DNA of 64,000 nucleotides from Hibiscus mutabilis (taxonomy: Eukaryota > Streptophyta > Magnoliopsida > Malvales > Malvaceae): the NCBI GenBank assembly GCA_019671005.1, contig CM033728.1, positions 26,363,099 to 26,427,098 of the forward strand, written 5' to 3'. This document shows positions 55,216 to 64,000 of this stretch, piece by piece. Made by a program: the position numbers and the translations under genes. Under the pieces are notes generated by a model, which made no database searches, had not been told where the DNA came from, and saw only the letters and a list, made by a program, of their open reading frames with translations. How positions within the stretch are numbered: the stretch's first letter is position 1; the number at the start of each line of letters is the position of its first letter.

Positions 55216-55914
55216 CTAAAAGAGCACCAGAGGACCATAGGGTGCCTTTGATGGTCGGATATAGCCTGCATCGAGGAGTTCCTTCAATTGTCTGCGTAAC
55301 TCCTCTAGTTCTGGCGGAGCCATTCGGTAAGGGACTCTAGCGGGTGGCTTTGCGTTCGGCACAAGCTCAATCTTGTGATGGACCTCCCTCTTCGGTGGAA
55401 GATCCTTAGGCAACTCAGCAGGCATCACGTCACGGAATTCTGCCAAAACTTGTGCCACTTTTGCTGGAACATCCTTGGTCATGGTAGGCTCATTGATCAC
55501 CAACGTTGCTATGTAGGTTGGCTCCTCCTTGCGAACTCCCTTGCTGAATTGGATGGCTGAAAGCATCTTGGCCCCAACTCCAGCTACTCGGTTTATCGAA
55601 ACAATGCATTGGCCTCTCGAATCAAGTATGCACAAGCAATCGGCAAATAGAATGGGAAACGCATTAATCTTGTCAAGGAAACTAAGCCCAATGACAAAGT
55701 CAAAATCATCAAGTGGAATTACCTTGATGTTTTCCTTACCAGACCAACCCCCAATCTCGAGTTTGACTCCTTTTTCTACTCCTGCAATCGGAGTCTCCTT
55801 GGTATTCACGGTCTTGATGAACCCACTTGCCTCCTCAACATGAATGTTAAGTTTCTTTGCGGCCTGTTCGGACATGAACAACTCTGAGGCACCGGTGTCC
55901 ACTAGCGCACTCAA
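55216..55914 (-). pseudogene. TE8 aspartic protease and RT start
   Basis: An open frame of 232 codons. LVDTGASELFMSEQAAKKL holds the intact Asp-Thr-Gly active site, and FDFVIGLSFLDKINAFPI the second hallmark. The end, LPKDLPPKREVHHKIEL to RPSKAPYGPLVLF, is the RT entry. A TAG at 55918-55920 separates it from gag in the same frame. Confidence 0.9.
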
Positions 55915-55917
55915 CTT

Positions 55918-57162
55918 CTAGCCTGCAATGGTGATGTCAACAAACATTAGCCCCTTCTTCTTAGAACCCCTCTTGGCCTCCATGCAACTGAGGATGGAGC
56001 CAAGCTTGAGGGTCTCCTCTTGATCTTGCTTTTCTTGGATGGCAGCAACTTTCTGTCTTTGTGGGCAATTGTTTTTGTAGTGTGGTCCTCCACACTCAAA
56101 ACATCTGAGATTCCCGTCCCCTCTCTTATTCCGGTTCCATGGTTGGTTGGTTGTATAATTGGCGTTGGATTGCCTATTGGAATTGTTCTTTGGTTTGTCT
56201 CCCCCATCATTTCCTCCATTACCACGTAACTTTGGCTTTGGTTTGGTTGACTCATTTCTGTTGGCAATATGCTCCTTCAATGATTCTGCAATCGCCATGG
56301 CTTTGAAGAGTTCCTTCACGTCTCTCCGTTCTAATTCGGTTTTCGCCCATGGCTTTAGTCCATCCATGAACTGGAAAAGAGCATCCTTCTCGGATAAGTC
56401 TGGGATCTGAAGTTGAAGCTCGCTGAAATCTCGAGCATAGTCTCGAAGGGTCTTGACATGCCTAAGAGCTCTAAGCTTCGATCGTGCCTCCTTCTCGGCA
56501 TTGCCCAAGTAAAACTGCTCCTTTAATTCTGCTTGGAACTCATCCCATGTTCCAACAGCGGTGCCCCCACGTTGCTCATCCGAGCACCTACATCGCCACC
56601 ACAACATAGCGGCATTAGATAAATAAATCGAAGCAGTTGTTACCTTTTCGGCATCCTTCACGATACCCATTGCCTTGAAATACTGCTCAAGTCCCCACAT
56701 AAAGTTCTCCACTTCTTGAGCAGATCTTGTCCCCTTGAACGGCTTGGGCTTCGGGTTGTCCATCTTGGGCACAGTTGCTTCGGCCATCATGCCATTCAAC
56801 ATGGCATTCTTGTAGAGAAGTAGCTCGACACTGAGCTTCTTCACCTCTTTCATCATCTTTTCCTTCACAGCTTCAATGGCAGCTTTGATGGAGAGATCTT
56901 GGTCGTTTAACGACTTATACAGGCTCTCGAGATTCTCGTTAACCTCCTTCATGATGTCTTCCTTCATGGAATCCATCTTCTCGAAGCGCTCATCGGCTTC
57001 CTCATGGGCCCCTTGAAGCTCGACAATCGACTCTTCAAGCCTAACGACCCTCTTGTCCAAGGCAGCAACAATGTCCTTCGAACTCTCTCGCTTCTTCCCG
57101 GCAGTTGCAGCGCGAGTCTCATGATCAGTTGCTGGGACCTCACTGGCGTTCTGTGGTGCCAT
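55918..57162 (-). pseudogene. TE8 gag
   Basis: ATG 57162 (MAPQNASEVPATD) is preferred over an in-frame ATG at 57216, which lies inside the LTR. A charged region at about residues 25-110 looks like a coiled coil. The capsid core has NFMWGLEQYFKAMGI, ASIYLSNAAMLWWR and EFQAELKEQFYLGNAEKEA. A basic Asn-rich stretch leads to the zinc knuckle CFECGGPHYKNNC (about residues 354-366), with CX2CX3HX4C spacing. It is open for 414 codons and is the best-preserved gene in the window. Confidence 0.9.
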
Positions 57163-57178
57163 TTCTCTCGACAAAATT

Positions 57179-57191
57179 GGCTCTGATACCA
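57179..57191 (-). other. TE8 primer-binding site
   Basis: On the minus strand TGGTATCAGAGCC starts two bases after the 5' LTR end; initiator tRNA-Met type. Confidence 0.9.
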
Positions 57192-57193
57192 AC

Positions 57194-57735
57194 TGTCTGT
57201 TCGTAAATTCACTCAAACTAGGACGTGCGGCCTTAGGTGCTTTCTGGGCGGTTTAGCAACCAAGTAAGCCTAACCTGATTGAAGCTATAATGCTTGGATT
57301 GTCGCGGAAACGAAAGAACAAAGAAAGGAAATGGGTAGCAAAGAAAACCGAGGGAAATGAGTGAATGCTCAATGTATTACTCAAATCAGAAGTGATGAAA
57401 TGAGGTGGGTGTAAGCCTCTATTTATACTTGAAGCTCCCTACATCCAACGGCTAAGATGAAAGTAAATCAACGGACATGATTAAAGCTATACAATAATAT
57501 CCCTTGATCCTAGCTATTTGGATTAAACTTGCCAAAGATAAGGGATTACAACAGATATGGAAATATTCAAGATGATAAGGCTTGTTGACTTGTGATACTT
57601 GCCATATCTGATGGCTCTTCAACCCCAAGTGATGGGCTAGCTCGGATGGGTGTTGGCAAGCCCAAAATGGCATGGAGAGCCTCCTCAGCTGCCTGGTGTG
57701 CGTTGGGCTCGGACCCTAGGGTGCGGGCTGTGACA
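57194..57735 (-). repeat. TE8 5' LTR (shortened)
   Basis: 542 bp, minus-strand TGTCACAGCCC to CAGACA. It matches 52074-52616 but lacks the last 247 bp of the 3' LTR. The missing part is bordered by GTGATAGTTG in the 3' LTR, and the present end reads CAGACAGTTG. Confidence 0.86.
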
Positions 57736-58234
57736 GGTTGCAGATGCACTTAGTCGGAAGATGTTCTCAACTTTACGAGTATCGAATGCCCAATTATCAA
57801 TGATGAAGGATGGTGCTTTGCTTGCTTAATTAAAAATCAGGTCTACCTTGATAGACAAAATGAAAGAATTGCAGGATAAAGATAAAGAATGCTTGGAAAG
57901 AAAGAAGAAGGTTGAAAAAAGAGAATCTTCAGACTTTGAATTGAAGACTAATGGATGTTTGTACTATAAAGGACGTGATTATATTCCTGGTGACGAAGAA
58001 TTGAAAAAGGAAATTCTTTTAGAAGCACATTATAGTCTTTTAACTATGCACCCGGGAGGAAACAAAATGTATCAAGACTTGAAGAACCGATTATGATGGC
58101 CGAGAATGAAGAGAACTATAATAGAATTCGTATCCAAATGCTGAACTTGTTAGCAAGTTTAGGCGGAGCATCAAGTGCCATCAGGTCTACTTCAGGCAAT
58201 TACTATTTCGAAATGGAAATAGGAGAAAATAACT
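57736..58234 (+). pseudogene. TE7 RNase H end and integrase zinc region
   Basis: The frame continues VADALSRKMFSTLRV directly after TE8. 57848-58096 reads GCLYYKGRDYIPGDEELKKEILLEAHYSLLTMHPGGNKMYQDLKNR. The His pair of the zinc motif is visible; stops follow in the region that should hold the CxxC pair. Confidence 0.82.
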
Positions 58235-59000
58235 ATGGACTTCGTGATGGGTTTACCATTGACCCCAAGTAAAAAGGATTCAATATGGGTGATCGTAGAT
58301 CAGTTGACTAAATCAGCACATTTCATACTAGTTAGAACAAATTACTCTATGAATAGATTTGTTGAGTTATATATTCGGGAGATCGTGAGACTACATAGAG
58401 TTCCTGTTTCCATTGTATCTGAAATAGATCAAAAGTTTAGTTCAAGGTTTTGGGAGGCTTTACATGAAGCATTGGATACTCGATTGCATTTTAGCACTGC
58501 TTTTCACCCACAAACCGATGGACAATCAAAGAGGACGATTTAGATTTCGGAAGATATGCTCAGAGCTTGTGTGATCGAGTTTGCGGGTTCATGGGAAAAG
58601 TATTTGCCTTTGGCTAAATTTCCTTATAATAATAGCTATCAATCAAGTATTAAAATGGCACCTTATGAAGCTTTGTATGAAAGGAGATGTCGGACACCAT
58701 TGAATTGGTTTGAGCTGAAAGATCGAAAGATTATTGGACTTGATATGGTTCAAGATGTAGAAGAGAAAATATGAATAATCCGAGATAATCTGAAAGCAGC
58801 TTCTAATAGACAAAAAGCTTATTCCGACCTGAAAAGAAAAGACATTGAATTTTAAGTGGGAGACAAAGTATTTGTGAAGGTTTTGCCTTGGAAGAAAATC
58901 ATGAGATTCGGGAGGAAAGGAAAGCTCAGTCCCAGGTTCATTGGCCCGTATGAAATCATAAAAAGAGTGGGACCAGTAGCATATCAATTGGCTTTACCAC
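58235..59000 (+). pseudogene. TE7 integrase (broken)
   Basis: The core reads MDFVMGLPLTPSKKDSIWVIVDQLTKSAHF, SEIDQKFSSRFW and FHPQTDGQSKRTI. The last has Lys where the catalytic Glu is expected. Stops lie after RTI (58541), after VEEKI (58772) and at IEF (near 58854). [23 protein letters not shown] and [21 protein letters not shown] close the domain. Confidence 0.86.
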
Positions 59001-59305
59001 CAGAAAATGAACAAGATCCATGATGTCTTCCATGTGTCGATGCTTCAAAGATATTGATCAAATCTTTCGCATGTCATTATACTAGAAGAGATTGAGATTC
59101 AACCAGATATGACATACGAAAAAGAACTTGTAAAAATCCTAGCTCGAAGAGAAAAACAATTAAGAAAAAAGAAGATTCATCTAGTTAAAGTATTATGGAG
59201 AAATCACAAAGTATAAGCTACTTGGGAAACGAAGGAAACCATGAAAAAACAGTATCTGCACTTGTTTGAAACAAGTATGTTTGAAAATTTGAGGACGGAT
59301 TTTAT
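59001..59305 (+). pseudogene. TE7 chromodomain region (broken)
   Basis: After a frameshift near 59010 the reading [12 protein letters not shown], then ELVKILARREKQLRKKKIHLVKVLWRNHKV, a stop, and ATWETKETMKKQYLHLF marks a Tekay-type chromodomain. The final bases code for FENLRTDFIKG and merge with the PPT. Confidence 0.78.
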
Positions 59306-59306
59306 T

Positions 59307-59319
59307 AAGGGGAGAGAAT
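59307..59319 (+). other. TE7 polypurine tract
   Basis: AAGGGGAGAGAAT directly precedes the LTR start TGTAATAGCCC at 59320. Confidence 0.85.
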
Positions 59320-62300
59320 TGTAATAGCCCAATATTTGTTTTGTGATTAAAATGTAAAATTTTAAAGTTAGGTGACCAAAGTGAAATATTGGGAAAAGTT
59401 CAGGGACCAATATGGTAATTTTCCAAAAAAGTAATTTTATCCTGTATAAGTGTGAAATAGGATAGAATTAAGTATCTTGATGTCGGTTTTTAGAATTTAG
59501 ATGGAGAAAAGGTACTGAAATTGGGTCGAATAAAATTATTAAGCGTGCTCAGGTCAGGGAAAATTTTATAATGGGTGACCTCTGGGAAGGTTCCTTAAAA
59601 GTGATTCTGATAGATATTTTGGACTCTGAATAAGTATAAATGATTTGTATAAAAATTTTGTTAAAGAATTTTTAAAAAGAATTTTATCCAATAGAGATTT
59701 CAGATAATTATCGGTATTTTTGAATCGAGTCAAAATTTTAGAGTTAGAATCCATAAATATGGGAGACTGATTATGATAATATTATTTGTTTATGGAATTT
59801 TTGAAATATGAGAATTTGGATTGGGAATTGATAATACGATTGATGGAAAAATCTTATTAGGTGATTTTTTTATGATGGTCGGTTAGAAAGGAACTAAATT
59901 AGTTCCTAAGTAATGGAGTGGCATGTTGGAAGAGGACGTGTAAATATGATTATAGTTGGAGGACAAATTGGTAAAGTAGATTAAAAATGAATTTTTAATT
60001 CATTTTAATGAAACATGTGGCATTATTAGATTAAATAAAGGAACATGTGGATTACTAATAAGAAAGAAAACTAGAAAGATTTGTTCATCTTTCTCCCAAG
60101 CATGCCGTGAGGTTTGGATGTCTAAGTAAGAAACTTTGATTCGATGTTTTTAAGCTTATTTAGTTGGATTTGAGTTTTAGACATGAAATAGAAAGTTTTT
60201 CTTCATGAAATTCTCTATCCTTTGGTATAAATTTTGTTAAGTATTTGTGTCTCTAAGCTAGGTTTGGAAATTAGGGTCGATGAAGAGCGTGTTGAAATAT
60301 TGAGTTTTTATGGATATTCAAGTTGGAATTAAGTTTATGATGTTGTTCTTAGTGCTCAAATGATGAAAATTCCATGGAAGTTAGGCTTGTGATCATTCGG
60401 CTACCTTGTTAAGAATGGCGAAGTTCTTGCAAAAATTTTGTTGATGATGGAAATGATGAGAATGATGTTGTATAAGTGTGATTTTGTTGTTAGATTGAAG
60501 AAATACATATGTTCTTGAAATATGGAAATTTAGGGTTTATGATAAGTTTGGAATTTTAGTATGTGTTTGAAGGAATAATGGTTTGGTATGATATGATATT
60601 ATAAGGTGTTTGAAATGAAAATCCCTAATTATTCGGCATTAGAGACCAAATTGTAAATCTTGGAAAGTTTAGGAACTTGGTTGTTGAATTTGTTTTTGAA
60701 GTGTTTTGGGTTAGAAAATCAAGTTAAGTGAATTGGATGTTGATATTGAAGTTTATTTGAACTTTGGGACCAATTTGGAATTTTCGGAAAATATAGCAAC
60801 TAAGTTGTGAATTTCTAAGGTTTGGTTCCTAAAGTGTAAATGATGGGAAATGTAGGGATTTAGCTTGAAAATGGTGATTAGAAGCTTAAAGGTGTCCATA
60901 GGGACTAAAATGTGAATATTTTTGGAAGGTTGAAAATCATTGGAAAATGTGAGAAAATATGATTCAAATATAGAAAGTTTTATCGGATCAATTTTGGTAT
61001 ATAATGGATAGTTATTTTTTTACTTTCAATTATTGATTATAATATGAATATGTACTTAAGGTTGCTTGTGTTATGTATTTAATATACATACAGATAACAA
61101 GCAAACTCAGGATTATTCGAGCTAGAAAGAAAATAACAAGGGTTCCAAGTAAGCTTAGTGAGGCTACAAAGTGTCAAGGTGATTGCAATTGCATACATAT
61201 TATGGTATATTGATGTTCAAACATTATTGAGATAAATTATCATTATGTTATGTCATGAAACATATACTTGACATATTTGGCATATGCTAGAAATGGAATA
61301 TAGAGTTGCATGGATCACTTGATATACATGATAATGTTTGGTGAATATTAATATGGGTATGAATTGCCCAATGTTGCTATATATATCATATATTGATGTA
61401 CATTTGCCATGAATGCAATTATTTGTTGATATGAGCCCAAGTATGATTTAGAGATATAAAGTATAGTTGGCTAGCCATAGTGTCATAAACAATTGTATAA
61501 ACATTCTATTTCATAAACAAGGTTGGGTATACAGGGATGACTCGGATACTTGAGAGTTCTCTTAAATAAATACTTGGGGCTAAATAAAATAGAAACAGGG
61601 TTGAAGCTTGAAAGCTTGTGGATAGAATTGGCAACTATATTGATAAGAGCTAAATTGTTATCTTAATACATGTTGCTACAATTGATATGATTTATGTAGA
61701 CATGTATAGAAATGGCAAGGTGATCACATGCATGGTTATTCATTTATATTTTTATTTATGACATATCGCAATTGGCGTTGTTTTATTGCCTCACTAAGTA
61801 TATATTTAGCGTATGATGATTGTCATGTGTAGGTTTTGACAGAGTTACGAAGGAGGAGTAGCCGAGCATCATCTATATTTCAGGAAGTATAGCACTATAT
61901 TTACAGTAATGACATCTATCCCTTTTGTTTGGATGAACTAGTTGGCATGTATATATGGTTATGGTTTGTGTAAACTTATAACTAAAACTATGGTTAAACT
62001 AGCAACTTAAATGATGTGTATGTTAAACTTGGTGAAGTTCTTTTGATAGTAAGGTATAAAGGCTTAAGTTACTAATGATTTGGTATGCTTATAATATAGA
62101 AATATAAATCTGTTCAGAAAGTCTGTAAATGCAGTGTGTTTGAAAAATCAGCATAAATTCTATGATTTGGATTAGAAAGTGAATCTTATTTTTATGAACT
62201 ATGAATTGAGTCTAATTTCTTCTCCAACAAACGGTAATTAATTTCAAGGTCTGTACAAAAAGATATGAATTTTTATTCGATGATAGGTCAGAAAACAAGG

Positions 62301-64000
62301 CAGCAGAATTTTAGAAATTTTCTGCATTGTGACGTGAATTTGGAAAATTGTTTGAATTTTTGTATGATGATTATGAGTCATTAGTTGTTATGGTTGGAAA
62401 GCTTAATATGTCTAGTCTAATTAAAATTTTATGAAATGAATTTTGGATGTTGATAAAATTTTATAGGTATTTTTATTTGGAGGTAGTGCATGCTGTCAAT
62501 TTTGTTATAAGAGTGGAAACTTGTATAAAGTGTTTTGTGATATTCATCAACTCGTGTTTGGGAACTAATACGGAAAGAGGGTGTGCACTACATATTTTAG
62601 TTTGTATGAATTTGATTAGGGTTTATGATGTTGGATAAATGATCTAGTAAGCTTGAATTTGTTATTTGGAAGCAAAACCCTAAATTAAAGGTATAAGGAC
62701 CATTTCAAAAATTATGAAAGTTAGAGGACTAATCTAATTTTTTTATGATTTGAAGTGTATTTATGTTAATATTAATGTTGAAGATGTGAAATTGAAGTTA
62801 GAATGCAAAGCCGACGTTAAATCGAGTTAGTGACCATTTTGACAAATTGCCAAAGTTAAGTGACCAATTCGGAAATGAGGTTTTAGAGAAGGAATAAATC
62901 TGAATTTAGTTGAAATAATAGAATTCAAGTAGTAATGTTGATTTGAGGACTAATTTGCAAAGTTAATAAGCTTGAATCCTTATCTTTGCATTTTTAGTGA
63001 CTATTTCAAAAAGAACGAAAAATTAGAGGGAATTACTTTTGAAGAATTATTTGATGAAGAAAGTGATACATTAGTGGTTTGAATCAAGTAAGGGGACGAA
63101 ATTGAAAAATAGCAAAGTAAGGAGAAATTAGTATAAAGTTTGAAGTTATTTATGGAAGTTGTGTAGGAAAACTGGATTTGGCAGTAAGTTTGAAAATTCA
63201 CCATAAATTCTACAAAAATGGTTAGATGGTGAATTTTGTATCGATGTAAAGATTTATTCGTCTAGTTTCGTTTAAAACAAACGGTGATTGATTTCGAATC
63301 ATATATCAAAAGATATGAATTTTTAAGTGATGAAAAGTCAGAAAATAGAATAGCAGCCTGTTTCGAAATTCAATACTGGAATTCGACTTTGAAAATTTAC
63401 CATAAATCGTACAAATTGAATCTGAGTTATTAGTTTATATGGTTGAAAAGCTCATCAAATCTAGTTTCGTTTCCAACAAACGGAAACTGATTTTGAGTTT
63501 CGAGTTAAAAGATATTAATTTTTAATCGAATAAAGGTTAGAAAAATTACAGAACAATTTCTGTTAGGACAGCCTGTAAACTGGAGTTTGATGAATTTTCA
63601 TAATTTTTGTAGATTAAATTAAATTATGTGGCTTATACCGTTCGAATCGTTATAGAATCTAGTTTCTAGGGTATAAAGGAGATTAAGATTCACTATGTAT
63701 TCTGCCCTGTAGAAGTAAATCTTTGATGGTAGTGCAAGTTGACAGAAAATGGAAAATGAGACAATTTGTGTCTAAAGTTGGTTAGCAAGCTTGGAGGAAT
63801 TATTTGAAGATCAAAATGGTTAGGACCAAAAATGAGTTTGTGAACAGTATAAGGAAGGAAAGAAATTTATAGAAATTTTTTATGTTGAATGATTAAATAG
63901 CTTAATTGAAATATTGTTAGAAGTGAATCTAAAAATGTTTATTTATATTCATGTGATAAATGAAGTTGGATTCGAATCAAAAGAAGGTTCGAGGTACTAT
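59320..64000 (+). repeat. TE7 3' LTR, right end outside the window or not recognised
   Basis: It opens TGTAATAGCCC. Inside are the palindromic block (61462-61480), CCTCACTAAG (61789-61798) and an acceptor-like TGTAG before GTT (to 61832). No second LTR copy lies in the window, so its end cannot be set. At 4.7 kb it would be long for one LTR, and the last part may belong to another element. Open frames here lack domains. Confidence 0.7.
62150..63600 (+). repeat. Three diverged copies of an LTR block with AAAAGATATGAATTTTTA
   Basis: Copies centre on 62260, 63315 and 63515. Each holds a piece near CAACAAACGG, then about 20 bases later AAAAGATATGAATTTTTA. Two of the three have a nearby hairpin, clearest as ACAGAA-CAAT-TTCTGT at 63548-63563 and GCAGAA with TTCTGC at about 62303-62325. 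TE3 has one copy at 27660-27750. Confidence 0.65.

Larger units (their letters stand above)
51827..57735 (-). mobile_element. TE8: compact chromovirus inserted in TE7
   Basis: A 5.9-kb element with ends TGTCAC and GTGACA, flanked by GGTT on both sides (51823-51826, 57736-57739). The TE7 frame resumes exactly after it. Minus-strand order: 5' LTR, PBS, gag, protease, RT, RNase H, integrase, chromodomain, PPT, 3' LTR. The clade within chromoviruses (Galadriel, Reina or CRM) is not settled by eye. The gag-pol frame has stops but no indel from 57162 to about 53545. Confidence 0.92.
50990..64000 (+). mobile_element. TE7: Tekay-like chromovirus, 5'-truncated, interrupted by TE8, running off the window
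   Basis: It begins inside RT (LTNAPTSF), so its 5' LTR, gag and protease are gone. RNase H is split by TE8 at 51827-57735. Integrase, chromodomain, PPT and the start of the 3' LTR (59320) follow. The right LTR end is not seen before 64000. Protein wording is close to TE6 but the LTR differs, so it is another family. Confidence 0.88.

Noticed and set aside
61560..61640. TACG-type hairpin array in the TE7 LTR
   Set aside because: I looked around the region after the palindromic block and saw only weak inverted repeats (AAGCTT pair near 61604); not comparable to the other arrays.

Overview
This window is plant DNA, almost certainly pericentromeric or other heterochromatin of a flowering plant (probably a eudicot). 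Every recognisable coding remnant belongs to a Ty3/gypsy LTR retrotransposon. I found no host gene, tRNA, rRNA or CRISPR array. The evidence is gag, protease, reverse transcriptase (RT), RNase H, integrase and chromodomain remnants, primer-binding sites (PBS) complementary to plant tRNAs, polypurine tracts (PPT), paired LTRs and target-site duplications (TSD). All copies look dead: every coding frame is cut by stops, frameshifts, nested insertions or deletions.

Layout, left to right. (1) 1-422 is an unassigned AT-rich flank. (2) TE1, 423-23082, plus strand, is a chromodomain-bearing Tekay/Del-like element with a 3.6-kb 5' LTR and a 3' LTR cut off at its right end. (3) TE2, 6929-18279, minus strand, is an Athila-like element with 1610-bp LTRs inserted into the RNase H region of TE1. 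(4) TE3, 23083-40455, plus strand, has two very long LTRs around only 241 bp of internal DNA. (5) TE4, 30525-39222, plus strand, is a non-coding element with a TAT/Ogre-like PBS, inserted in the TE3 3' LTR with a perfect CTTAG TSD. (6) TE5, 40456-41518, is a minus-strand LTR fragment. (7) TE6, 41519 to about 50989, minus strand, is a Tekay-like element that has lost most of gag. (8) TE7, from about 50990 to the window end, plus strand, is another Tekay-like element that starts inside RT and has a 3' LTR from 59320. (9) TE8, 51827-57735, minus strand, is a compact chromovirus inserted in TE7 RNase H.

The most interesting signal is structural. Several unrelated LTR families here carry short arrays of small hairpins whose stems differ but remain self-complementary while the loop sequence stays constant. 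In TE1, TE3 and TE5 the array lies just upstream of a TATA-like box; TE6 has the same hairpins at a comparable LTR position. TE3 and TE6 even share one identical 12-nt hairpin. TE4 carries the same idea further: its leader has nested stem-loops and about 1.4 kb of its 3' internal region is a minisatellite made of back-to-back hairpins with a TCTT-type tetraloop. The LTRs also share a palindromic upstream block and a CTCACTAAG motif followed by a splice-acceptor-like sequence. These were read by eye. Folding and covariation tests on family alignments would decide whether they are selected RNA or DNA structures.
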